Shown one piece after another: positions 1 to 7,558 of a stretch of 64,000 nt of DNA (the stretch's first letter is position 1; the number at the start of each line of letters is the position of its first letter). The DNA lies in assembly GCF_019891175.1 (NCBI RefSeq), contig NZ_CP072600.1, forward strand, positions 5,270,001-5,334,000, in the 5' to 3' direction. This DNA is from Leptothermofonsia sichuanensis E412 (GTDB lineage Bacteria > Cyanobacteriota > Cyanobacteriia > Leptolyngbyales > Leptolyngbyaceae). The position numbers were made by a program, and so were the translations under genes. Below the pieces are notes generated by a model that saw only the letters and a program-made list of their open reading frames with translations, ran no database searches and had not been told where the DNA came from.

Positions 1-437
1 GGGGTGCCTAATAACGTGACCCCATAGCAGCGGTCTTTATAGCGAATTGGAAAAACGACCGTGCCCTGGATGTTGTAACTCTGGGCTACCCTGCGCCACT
101 CCCCCGCCCGGATCTCTTCCCGTAGATCGGGAACGGCCAGGGGGCGCTGCTGAATAACAACTTGCTCTAAAATGTCACCGGGATTGAGGGCAAACCGTTG
201 TTTAAGCAGCCCCACCTCTCCTGAAGGCGTAGTTCCCCCTTTCCCATAGAGCCGATGCTCCAGTCGGTCATAAAGCCCGATCCAGATCAGGTCATAGTCA
301 AATTCTGCCCGGAGATGATTTAAAACGGTATCGATCAGAACGTCGGAATTTTCTTCTTCCCGCAGGGTTTGCAGAACACGTCCCAGGGAGACTAACTGTT
401 TATCATATTGGGCGTTTGGCTCTTTCTGTTGAACCAT
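1..437 (-). CDS. GAF domain protein, 3' end outside the window
   Basis: The frame is open from an ATG at 435-437 to the window edge, about 145 codons, so the C-terminus is missing. The N-terminus reads MVQQKEPNAQYDKQLVSLGR and continues into a helix and then a GAF fold: a strand DLIWIGLYD near residue 50, the loop RPLAVPDLREE near 105 and VVFPIRYKDRCYGV near 130. GAF domains bind small ligands or chromophores, or act as dimer modules in signalling proteins. No output domain is visible in this part, and there is no Cys in a bilin-type position. It is divergent from pyrD, with about 170 bp of shared upstream DNA. The GAF call is good; the full architecture cannot be known from this window. Confidence 0.75.
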   Translation of the reverse strand, partial: MVQQKEPNAQYDKQLVSLGRVLQTLREEENSDVLIDTVLNHLRAEFDYDLIWIGLYDRLEHRLYGKGGTTPSGEVGLLKQRFALNPGDILEQVVIQQRPLAVPDLREEIRAGEWRRVAQSYNIQGTVVFPIRYKDRCYGVTLLGT

Positions 438-610
438 GTGATAAGAGCGGCAGATAGGCTAATACAACTAGAGTAATGAGCAGAACCGATCCGGTGCAAA
501 GAGATACAAAGTAAAAATTTACACAGTAACCACCTGGGTAAAGCAAATTGTTCGATAGCCTTACCTTCAGATAGGATTGCTTCCATCCTAGTTGGTTTCT
601 AATCGTTCAG
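438..610. promoter_or_regulatory. Divergent intergenic region GAF gene / pyrD
   Basis: About 170 bp separate two divergent starts, so both promoters should lie here. The stretch is AT-rich around 505-560. I cannot name a specific transcription-factor site or place the start points with confidence. Confidence 0.4.
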
Positions 611-1825
611 ATGGATATTTATCGGGCTGCTATTCGTCCAATTCTATTCTCCGGATTCAATACCGATCCGGAGTGGCTTCACCAACAATCGTTAACGATC
701 CTGGGCTGGCTTGATCGCAATCGCGATCGCCTCCCCAATCCCTGGATCTGCAACCAGCTACGGCAGACGTACAGATGTTCCGATTCCCGTCTGGCACAAA
801 CCCTCTGGGGACTCCATTTCCCCAACCCAATTGGACTGGCTGCCGGGTTTGATAAAGATGGAGTTGCCTCTGGCATCTGGGCTGACCTGGGATTTGGGTT
901 TGCCGAATTGGGCACCGTCACCCTGAAAGCGCAACCGGGTAACCCCCGTCCCCGTTTGTTTCGTCTGCCCCTGGATCGAGCGGCACTCAACCGGATGGGA
1001 TTTAACAATCAGGGAGCAGAGGCGATGGCAGCAAGGTTGAAGGCACGGTGGGGAAACCGGGTAGAGAACCGGGAACCGGGAACCGATGGCTCCTCCCCAA
1101 CCGCCGACTTCTCTTCCCTCTCTCCTCTCTCCTCTCTCCTCTCTCCTCTCTCCTCTCCCCTTGGCATCAACCTGGGCAAATCTAAAGTTACCCCTCTGGA
1201 GGAAGCCGCGGCAGATTATCTGGGTAGTTTTAAGCAGCTAAAAGACTGGGGTGATTATTTCGTGGTCAACGTGAGTTCGCCCAACACACCAGGATTGCGA
1301 TCGCTGCAAGCCACTGAAAACCTGGAACCCATCTTAAGCACACTCCAGACAGAAAACCAGGGACAGAAACCTCTGCTGCTCAAGATTGCACCCGATTTAG
1401 CCTGGGAGGAAATTGCAGCCGTTCTTGACCTGGCCCAGAAATACCATCTGGCGGGCATTATCGCCACCAACACCACCATTGCCCGGGATGGACTCAAAAC
1501 TGCCATCCTGAAAGCAACAGGCAACCCTATCCAGGAGGAACCTGGTGGCATCAGTGGCGCACCCCTGCGCCAGCGCTCTACAGAAGTCATTCGCTTTATC
1601 TATCAGAAAACCCGGGGTCAACTACCAATCATCGGCGTTGGGGGCATTTTTACGCCCGCAGATGCCTGGGAAAAAATCACGGCTGGTGCCAGCCTGATCC
1701 AGGTCTACACGGGCTGGATTTATGAAGGACCCTGGATGGTGCGGGAAATTCTGACAGGACTGTTGCAGAAACTGGAGGAACGAGGCATGGGCGCGATCGC
1801 AGAAGCGGTTGGGAAGGAGGCGTAA
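611..1825 (+). CDS. pyrD: Dihydroorotate dehydrogenase (quinone), class 2, with repeat-derived insertion
   Basis: PyrD oxidises dihydroorotate to orotate in pyrimidine synthesis, passing electrons from FMN to quinone at the membrane. Visible family signatures are [12 protein letters not shown] (FMN binding, residues about 76-87), [27 protein letters not shown] (with the catalytic Ser region), KIAPDL, IATNTT and IGVGGI plus QVYTG near the C-terminus. The protein is 404 aa, while class 2 enzymes are usually about 340-370. The excess is a Ser/Pro/Leu-rich stretch at about residues 151-184, encoded by GGGAACC-type and CTCTCCT-type repeats and placed just before GINLGKSK. Function is secure, and the insertion is the odd feature. 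Confidence 0.95.
   Translation: MDIYRAAIRPILFSGFNTDPEWLHQQSLTILGWLDRNRDRLPNPWICNQLRQTYRCSDSRLAQTLWGLHFPNPIGLAAGFDKDGVASGIWADLGFGFAELGTVTLKAQPGNPRPRLFRLPLDRAALNRMGFNNQGAEAMAARLKARWGNRVENREPGTDGSSPTADFSSLSPLSSLLSPLSSPLGINLGKSKVTPLEEAAADYLGSFKQLKDWGDYFVVNVSSPNTPGLRSLQATENLEPILSTLQTENQGQKPLLLKIAPDLAWEEIAAVLDLAQKYHLAGIIATNTTIARDGLKTAILKATGNPIQEEPGGISGAPLRQRSTEVIRFIYQKTRGQLPIIGVGGIFTPADAWEKITAGASLIQVYTGWIYEGPWMVREILTGLLQKLEERGMGAIAEAVGKEA
1109..1160 (+). repeat. Heptanucleotide tandem array (CTCTCCT)n inside pyrD
   Basis: At least five consecutive copies of the 7-mer CTCTCCT (with a few edge variants) lie within the pyrD reading frame. They are preceded at about 1063-1085 by GGGAACC-type repeats. 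Because 7 is not a multiple of 3, gain or loss of one unit would shift the frame. Confidence 0.9.
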
Positions 1826-1885
1826 GGAAGGAGAGGGGAGAAGGGAGGAGGGAGGAGAGAGAAGGGAGGAGAGAGAAGGGAAGAG
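1823..1885. repeat. Purine-rich heptamer-type repeat tract downstream of pyrD
   Basis: The tract is made of GGAGAGA/GGGAGGA units right after the pyrD stop. It is the complement of the motif found inside pyrD and belongs to the same low-complexity family seen at 4577, 46852 and 52893. Confidence 0.85.
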
Positions 1886-1942
1886 TTGTTGATTGTGGGT
1901 GGTTAGTTGCTTCTCACCTCCTATCCCCTCTCCCCTTACCCT

Positions 1943-3871
1943 TCACTGCGCCAGCTTAACAAAGACCCCTCCCCGCTGTACGCCTGACTGACTGCCATAG
2001 CTACTTACGGTTAAGGATTCCAGATGCCTGAACAGGGGTTGCGCGGAGAGTTCAACCAGTTTCAGGAGAGGGAAGCGTTCTTCCAGCCAGGGTTGGCTGG
2101 CTGCCCAATCGATGTAGAGATAGCCGTTGTTGGGCTGGAGGAGGGGGGCGATCGCCTGTTGAAAGCGGGCATCTCTGGCTAAGGAAGCTTCTGGAGCTTT
2201 CAGCACCTGCCCCATTGAGGCAATGGAATTGGTGAAGACTTCGTAGTTGCCAACCGTCCCATGAACGCCTCTGACCTCTGCCTGCAATGCCAGGGTTGAG
2301 GTGTCTCTGGCAGCCGAACCTGTGGTCAGACGGGTCCAGGCATATACGGTTTGTTCACCCAGCTTAAGGGGACCCACACTCAAACCCTGCTTGCGAGCAA
2401 TTTCGTCCAGATGCTCAATTCCCTGCTTTGCCAGACCTGTATCAGAACGCTGGGCAACAAATATCCAGGTATCATCCGCTGAAACAGGCGTCGTCCTATC
2501 TTTGGTCTTTGCCTGTCCTGCTGGGAGTGCGTGGGAATCTGGAATCAGCCCCAAAGCATACTCACCCTTGACCCAGCTAAACACATCTTTCGGCAGGTCT
2601 ATCTGCCAGCGTTGTTGAAGATCGGCTAAGGGCTGATTCACAAGTTGAGCTACTGTTTCGTAGCTCTTCAGGTCGGCTGAAAGCCCTGACCAGAGGCGGT
2701 CGAGATTAAGCCCAGATGCCGAGAATCTAATGCCAGCAGGGATGTATTGTAAAGCGCCGACTGGTTGGGCTAAGGTCGCTGAAACCTGGGTCTTTTGATT
2801 GCCTGACAGTGCGGTTTCTGCCAGAAGCCCCTGCCGATCAAGTTCCAGGGCGATCGCCATGGTCTGGTAAGCGGGCGGCAATCCTGATTTACCGGAACCC
2901 GACTGAGCAGAATCGAACGGACTGGATTCCGATGGGACAGCGCCAGTTCTGGCTGTTTTTTTACCCGACATAGTTGTCTCCTCAGCCAGCCAGGCAGAAA
3001 GCCCGGGCAAATTGATGAAAGCCAGCCCAATCCGCGGCTGAGTCAGGGTATCGAGTGCCTGTTCATAAAAACTTGCACTGGTCAGGCTCAGATCGCTCGC
3101 CTGCACATTATTAATCGCATCTCGCAGAACTTTAGGATGACTGGCAAACAGGATGAAGCGATCGCCCACCGCCGCACTGGCGAGGGAAGCAGAGACAGGA
3201 GAGGCGGGAGAAGGGAGGGGTGAGGAGAGCGGGGTGGTTTTGCATTTTGCGTTTTGGGTTGGCTGGCTGCCCTTGCCCTTCTGCTCTCCTGTTTCCTCGC
3301 GTGGCTCCTGACTCGCGGATTCTTCTGCGCCACTACCATAGATTAGCTTGACGCCCTTATATTGCTCAAACACCAGATCCGTGCCACCGATTGCCCGTTT
3401 CTGCCAGAAAAGTTGGAGAAACTCACGGGAACGCTCTGGCGCTTTCGTGGCGATCGCCAGCAGGTATCCAGGCTGGCGTCCGTTGGCTGCATCTCGGTCA
3501 ATATCCAGGGTCGTGACGGCCAAGGTTATTTCATTGCCCAACCAGGGTTTGACATCCTGTTCATAACTCAACCCGGTGGTTGCCAGCAGCCCCTGTTTGA
3601 TCTGATTCAACTCTGCCCGTACCCGTCGCCGGTCGCCGGGATTCGCTACCACCAGCCGAAATGCCTCCAACTGATCCGGGTTGACCATCAGCGATGCCAT
3701 CGCGGGTGCCTGTTTGGGCACAAACATGGCCGCCGCTGGTGTCGCGCCTTCCCCTGTGTTCAGCAAATTCAACGGGCTTTGAGAGAACAGCCAGAAAAAG
3801 CCACCCACCGCAACGAGCAGTAGTACAACCACCACACTGGTCAGAATTGAGTAAAACGAACGGAGCTTCAT
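1943..3871 (-). CDS. DUF3352 family envelope protein
   Basis: This is a 642-aa protein with one N-terminal membrane anchor or uncleaved signal (residues about 10-30, rich in V and L), followed by a long periplasmic region. The body matches cyanobacterial DUF3352 proteins: the start AAMFVPKQAPAMASL, then LLAIATKAPERSREFL, FILFASHPKVLRDAI and a C-terminal GYLYIDWAASQPWLEE segment. Function is unknown. Residues about 188-231 are a Glu/Lys/Pro/Ser-rich insertion encoded by the same low-complexity repeats that interrupt pyrD, so the real length is nearer 600. It stands alone on the minus strand, facing pyrD tail to tail. I am sure of the family and unsure of any role. Confidence 0.8.
   Translation of the reverse strand: MKLRSFYSILTSVVVVLLLVAVGGFFWLFSQSPLNLLNTGEGATPAAAMFVPKQAPAMASLMVNPDQLEAFRLVVANPGDRRRVRAELNQIKQGLLATTGLSYEQDVKPWLGNEITLAVTTLDIDRDAANGRQPGYLLAIATKAPERSREFLQLFWQKRAIGGTDLVFEQYKGVKLIYGSGAEESASQEPREETGEQKGKGSQPTQNAKCKTTPLSSPLPSPASPVSASLASAAVGDRFILFASHPKVLRDAINNVQASDLSLTSASFYEQALDTLTQPRIGLAFINLPGLSAWLAEETTMSGKKTARTGAVPSESSPFDSAQSGSGKSGLPPAYQTMAIALELDRQGLLAETALSGNQKTQVSATLAQPVGALQYIPAGIRFSASGLNLDRLWSGLSADLKSYETVAQLVNQPLADLQQRWQIDLPKDVFSWVKGEYALGLIPDSHALPAGQAKTKDRTTPVSADDTWIFVAQRSDTGLAKQGIEHLDEIARKQGLSVGPLKLGEQTVYAWTRLTTGSAARDTSTLALQAEVRGVHGTVGNYEVFTNSIASMGQVLKAPEASLARDARFQQAIAPLLQPNNGYLYIDWAASQPWLEERFPLLKLVELSAQPLFRHLESLTVSSYGSQSGVQRGGVFVKLAQ
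3180..3310. repeat. In-frame low-complexity repeat insertion in the DUF3352 gene
   Basis: GGAGAGG/GGAGAAGGGAG-type units and a TTTTGCATTTTGCG tract interrupt an otherwise well-behaved coding sequence. The frame is kept. Confidence 0.75.
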
Positions 3872-4311
3872 GGAAAATTAGACGCCACTTTCAGCGAACG
3901 AGCAAAACAGTCCAGCAACAACCCATTATTTCAGGACAGTGTCCCCTGAACACATTAAAGATGTTGACTGGCAGGCAGGAGCACAGGAAATTGAGCAAAC
4001 TTAACATTTCACCCCGACCATTCCAGCCCGCAAAATGGGTGAAACCACCTCCAGATTTGTGGGCATGATGGATAAAGCTTCACTGGATAGTGTTCCAGGG
4101 ATTTCCTGAAGTCCACGAATCCATTGATGTCGTCCAGCCGTATAGTCTTTGTACTTTTGCACTTTGCACTTTTGTAATAGCCTCCTGAAGCCTGTCCGCA
4201 ACCTTCCTGGGTTTAGCTCCGGGCTTTAGCGGTTGAGGCTTTTCGGATAGGCTTTTAGACTGATAGGCTCAGGGTGTGAAGCGATCGCCGAGTTATCACA
4301 AGAACTTTCCA
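3872..4311. other. Intergenic region, divergent promoters plus a MITE-like repeat
   Basis: No credible gene. It holds the upstream region of the minus-strand DUF3352 gene, and at 4186-4258 a MITE-like element described separately. A HIP1 site (GCGATCGC) lies at 4281, just ahead of the next gene. Confidence 0.5.
4186..4258. repeat. MITE-like repeat with TTTTCGGATAGGCTTTTA end
   Basis: One end reads AAGCCTGTCCG and the other TTTTCGGATAGGCTTTTA, an imperfect inverted repeat. The same pair of ends bounds the element at 45214-45286, so this is a dispersed family. Confidence 0.65.
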
Positions 4312-4590
4312 ATGTCCAAACCTAACGCGGATCAATCTGATTTGCCCGATCAGGAATCTTTAGAGTCCATGAATATTGACCAGTGGATTGAAAATTTGCG
4401 TCGGGCTGACCGTTCTTTCTATAACATGATGGCGTTGGAAGTATGGTCTATTGCTAAAACAATGGATGGATTGATTCCAGGTTTCTGGAATCGTTTCATG
4501 ACCAATCGCCAAACGGCACTGAAACAGTTTATGCAACAGAAAAACCTGCACCATTCCAGGGAGGTATCGAATGGGGAGAGTGAAGAGTGA
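4312..4590 (+). CDS. Small conserved cyanobacterial protein of unknown function
   Basis: I place the start at the ATG 4312 (MSKPNADQ...), giving 92 aa; an upstream GTG at 4276 is also in frame but reads through a HIP1 site. The core is helical and well formed: IDQWIENLRRADRSFYNMMA, then LEVWSIAKTMDGLIPGFW, which has the composition of a real, conserved small soluble protein. The last residues (NGESEE) come from the AGTGAGG-type tandem repeat that begins at 4577, so the natural C-terminus may have been replaced. No known domain is recognised. Its neighbour downstream, same strand, is a pilus/secretion ATPase, 250 bp away. Confidence 0.65.
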   Translation: MSKPNADQSDLPDQESLESMNIDQWIENLRRADRSFYNMMALEVWSIAKTMDGLIPGFWNRFMTNRQTALKQFMQQKNLHHSREVSNGESEE

Positions 4591-4620
4591 AGAGTGAGGA
4601 GTGAGGAGTGAGGAGTGAGA
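4577..4620. repeat. AGTGAGG heptamer tandem array
   Basis: Five to six copies of a GAGTGAG/AGTGAAG 7-mer cover the stop codon of the preceding small gene and run into the intergenic region. Confidence 0.85.
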
Positions 4621-4844
4621 AGTCCTGGAAAAAGTCGATGTAGCCATCAGCACTTTATTTCTCTGTTCTCCAACGCTTACACTACTCTACTGGAGTCTCG
4701 GATTCATTGGGTAGTTTTTCCTGTTACCGCTGCTAAATTTATAGCCTGCTGACTGGTAGAAAACCCGTAGCCCCTTCTTGTAATGGTGCCTGACTTGCTC
4801 TACTGCGAACATCCACAGGCATACTACTGTTTGCTCCTCGTATT

Positions 4845-6545
4845 ATGAAATCTACCGCATCTGCCCTTTCTGTCTGGCAAAAACTGAAGAAACGCGAGAT
4901 TACCTGCGAAGCAGCACTCAATCTCCTGGTTGACCAGGATGGAATGGTTACCCTTGGGCTACTGGATGCCGAAGTGAGTTATCGGTTTCTGAGGGAATTT
5001 CCCGATCGCTCCACCCTGCCGCCCCTGCTTCCTCTACTGTTGTGGCGCAACTGTTTTTACCTGGGTAGTCCGGTAACGGTTGCACCAGAGGTAATTCGTC
5101 AGCTCAGCGATCGCACCTTCACTGAAATTAAAATCATCCCCATTTCTGACAAAAGTTACCGGGCCTGGCACCGCGCCCAGAACCTGAATTGTAACCAGAT
5201 CAGTGCCCAACCCTTCATCAACCCACTGACTGGAGAACTGGAGCAGGAAGATATTGGTGAAGTCACGAAAGAACTGCTGTCCAAAGCAGCCGATCAGATC
5301 GGGCGGATTAAAACCATCATCTCTGGCGCTCTCCGCAACCGGGCCAGTGATATTCACCTGGAACCAACCCTGGAAGGGCTGCGAGTTCGCTACCGGATCG
5401 ATGGCATTCTGCGAGATATCACAACCCTGCCGCCAGAAATTAGCCGACGGGCGATCGTGGCCCTGAAAGTCATGGCTGATATGGACATTGCTGAAAGTCG
5501 CCGCCCTCAAGATGCCCGCCTGGGTGAGAGCTACGCCAGCGGCCAGTCCACCGATCTGGGACTGGACATGCGGGTCAGCACCCTGCCCTGTGTCGGTGGC
5601 GAAAAAGCCGTAATCCGGCTTCTGCCCCGGCAAAACCCCTTCTCCAGCATGGATGAGCTGGGTTTCTCCAAACACACCCTGGAGATTTACAAAGGCTGGC
5701 TTCAGCAGCCCCAGGGCATGGTCATCTTTACAGGACCAACTGGCTCTGGCAAAACCAGTACCCTCTATACCAGTTTGCAAACTGTGGCGACGGAATATGT
5801 CAATGTGGTGACCGTAGAAGACCCGGTGGAATACATCCTGCCCCGCATTACCCAAACCCAGGTGCATGAACCAGCTGGCATGACCTTTGCGGCTGGACTG
5901 CGTGCGATTCTGCGGCAAGACCCGGACATCATCATGCTGGGCGAAATCCGCGACCATGAGACAGCAGAAACCGCTGTTCGGGCAGCACTCACCGGGCACC
6001 TGGTTCTGACGACCCTGCACACCAATGATGCCGTAAGCGCCATCCCCCGGCTGAAGGATATTGGCCCCGACCCCGGCTTAATCAGCGATGCTCTATTGGG
6101 AATTGTCGCCCAGCGTCTGGTGCGCAAGATCTGCCCCCATTGTGCCGAACCTTACCAGCCGACAGAAGCAGATTTGAAGGTATTGGGCATTGAATGGGAG
6201 CAGGCAAATACTGGACAGTGGCGACGGGGCAAAGGCTGCTCTCGCTGCTTCAATTCGGGTTTTTTAGGACGGGAGGCAATCATCGAACTGCTGAATGTGG
6301 ATGATACCATCCGTCACATTATCTATGAAGGCACCATGACCCAACTTCATCGCTATCTGAATGAGAGTGGGTTTGACTCCTTCCGGGTTGCCGCGATTGA
6401 AAAGGTGACAACGGGGATTACTACTGTCCAGGAAGTCTTGCGGGTACTGCCCTACAGTGCCATGCGACGGAAGTATCTGGAAGAAAGCCGCAGTGGTCAC
6501 GATGAGACCCGCAGCAGCCACATCAAGCTGATCAATGCGACCTAG
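4845..6545 (+). CDS. GspE/PilB-type secretion or pilus assembly ATPase
   Basis: Hexameric ATPase family that powers type IV pilus extension or type II secretion from the cytoplasmic face of the inner membrane. The 566-aa protein shows the family order: an N-terminal region (about 1-130) shorter and more divergent than in main PilB proteins, then DIHLEP, RYRIDGIL, Walker A GPTGSGKTS at about 297-305, Asp box DPVEY, Walker B IIMLGEIRD at about 362, and the His box TGHLVLTTLHTN. C430-x2-C and a later CSRC form the usual tetracysteine zinc site. It is probably a paralogue of the principal PilB, as no pilC or pilT lies nearby. Its TAG stop coincides with the first bases of a dispersed repeat. Confidence 0.88.
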   Translation: MKSTASALSVWQKLKKREITCEAALNLLVDQDGMVTLGLLDAEVSYRFLREFPDRSTLPPLLPLLLWRNCFYLGSPVTVAPEVIRQLSDRTFTEIKIIPISDKSYRAWHRAQNLNCNQISAQPFINPLTGELEQEDIGEVTKELLSKAADQIGRIKTIISGALRNRASDIHLEPTLEGLRVRYRIDGILRDITTLPPEISRRAIVALKVMADMDIAESRRPQDARLGESYASGQSTDLGLDMRVSTLPCVGGEKAVIRLLPRQNPFSSMDELGFSKHTLEIYKGWLQQPQGMVIFTGPTGSGKTSTLYTSLQTVATEYVNVVTVEDPVEYILPRITQTQVHEPAGMTFAAGLRAILRQDPDIIMLGEIRDHETAETAVRAALTGHLVLTTLHTNDAVSAIPRLKDIGPDPGLISDALLGIVAQRLVRKICPHCAEPYQPTEADLKVLGIEWEQANTGQWRRGKGCSRCFNSGFLGREAIIELLNVDDTIRHIIYEGTMTQLHRYLNESGFDSFRVAAIEKVTTGITTVQEVLRVLPYSAMRRKYLEESRSGHDETRSSHIKLINAT

Positions 6546-6622
6546 TGCATTGCAGCAGACGTTTTTCACCACAAAGGCACGAAGGGACACAAAGTTTCTT
6601 CGTGCCTTTGTGGCTTTGTGGT
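6543..6622 (+). repeat. Dispersed palindromic repeat, copy A (TAGTGCATTG family)
   Basis: An 80-bp element starts TAGTGCATTGC and contains a strong inverted repeat, CACAAAGGCACGAAG against CTTCGTGCCTTTGTG. A second copy in opposite window orientation lies at 13990-14070. The hairpin may end transcription of the upstream gene. Confidence 0.85.
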
Positions 6623-6671
6623 TCAATTTAAAACTGATGGGTTATCTTCGCTAACCTGATGGATTCAGGTT

Positions 6672-6989
6672 TCAATTCGTACTCGCCAGGACTGCCTGTA
6701 AACGGTTTCTGAATTCTCCTTTAGGATGACCACCCTTAACTTCTCCTATAATTTTGAAATTATCCCCCTCCGGTTCATCGCAAATCAGGTAAGTGGGCCA
6801 GCCCATCCCTTCCTTATCTGGATACTGGGCTAACAAAATTTTGCGGTACTTTCGGTAAGCTGAAGTGTCTTGCATTTTGACGTCAATGAACTGAAGCCCA
6901 AGTTCCTCCACCACCTTCTGGTCATAAAAGGACATTTTGTGGCAGATTCCACAATCTTCTGAAGAGAACTTAATGACTGCTCGATTCAT
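6672..6989 (-). CDS. Thioredoxin-like protein with CGIC motif
   Basis: A 105-aa thioredoxin-fold protein: strand MNRAVIKFSS, then C13-G-I-C16 as the redox pair at the start of helix 1, a second strand QFIDVKMQD, and the cis-Pro region MGWPTYLI near residue 76. No signal peptide is visible, so it should act in the cytoplasm. The active-site dipeptide Gly-Ile differs from thioredoxin's Gly-Pro, and such small cyanobacterial Trx-like proteins have no assigned partner. It is monocistronic, converging on the secretion ATPase gene. Fold and motif are clear; the substrate is unknown. Confidence 0.8.
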   Translation of the reverse strand: MNRAVIKFSSEDCGICHKMSFYDQKVVEELGLQFIDVKMQDTSAYRKYRKILLAQYPDKEGMGWPTYLICDEPEGDNFKIIGEVKGGHPKGEFRNRLQAVLASTN

Positions 6990-7231
6990 AGGGTTAACTA
7001 TCTCCAGGGGAGTTCATTTCAGATGTTAACTATAGCGGTTCCTGGCAATCTGTGGGACAGCCTGATTTAAGGAGGGAAAGTTTGCCTGGAGCATTTGCAG
7101 CCACTTTCCTGAAGCAGCCAGAATCTCGAATTCAGAAGTCACGAAGAGCAGCCGGATTTATACCAGCTTCTACTCGGAGCCAGTGGGTCATCTGCAAACA
7201 AAAACAACAGGTTTGAAATGCCATCCCATTG

Positions 7232-7265
7232 TAAAAAGACGCTAGAAAGTATCTTTGCTAGCGTC
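7232..7265 (-). terminator. Intrinsic terminator, minus strand
   Basis: Stem GACGCTAG/CTAGCGTC (7258-7265 and 7238-7245), extended by a bulged AAAG/CTTT, is followed on the minus strand by TTTTT at 7237-7233. Confidence 0.75.
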
Positions 7266-7342
7266 TGGATGGAAAAGGCATGAAATAATTGCTGAAATTT
7301 CCAGAGAAACAGAAGTTCGGTTACTCCGAAAACTGCCATTTG
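7232..7342 (-). ncRNA. Candidate small RNA with its own promoter and terminator
   Basis: On the minus strand, a TATACT hexamer at 7354-7349 could drive a transcript starting near 7342. It would open with a small hairpin (TTCGG-AGTAA-CCGAA), pass through an unstructured pyrimidine-rich stretch, and end in a stem GACGCTAG/CTAGCGTC extended by AAAG/CTTT and followed directly by TTTTT. That is a textbook intrinsic terminator, with no convincing protein gene upstream of it. The -35 region is weak. No known cyanobacterial sRNA family is recognised. Confidence 0.45.
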
Positions 7343-7558
7343 TAATTTAGTATAGATTCTCTGGAGAAGTAGCCAGTAAGATGCGGAAAAATCTGCTTAA
7401 AACTCCGCAAAATAGCTGATTTCAGGTTTTATCATACGCTCCAATGACTTCTCTTCCTCTGGTGCTTGTTTTACCCTGTTAGCAGGACATCCCATCTACA
7501 GCACTTATCACAGTAGCCATTAAAATGAGTTAGACAAGCTGTTTGCAGGAGTTCGCCC

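Larger units (their letters stand above)
6990..7558. other. Long intergenic region upstream of leuS, holding a candidate sRNA
   Basis: No convincing protein gene. The centre carries a minus-strand hairpin plus T-tract terminator with a promoter-like hexamer 110 bp upstream (see the ncRNA entry). The last 100 bp should contain the leuS promoter. There is a good ribosome-binding site AGGAG at 7548-7552. Confidence 0.5.

Noticed and set aside
5034-6020. A 328-codon frame antisense to the GspE-type gene
   Set aside because: It is a shadow frame produced by the codon bias of the strongly coding plus strand, with no recognisable domain.
7139-7339. A 66-codon open frame on the minus strand upstream of leuS
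   Set aside because: It contains the terminator hairpin in its middle and lacks a ribosome-binding site; a non-coding transcript explains the signals better.
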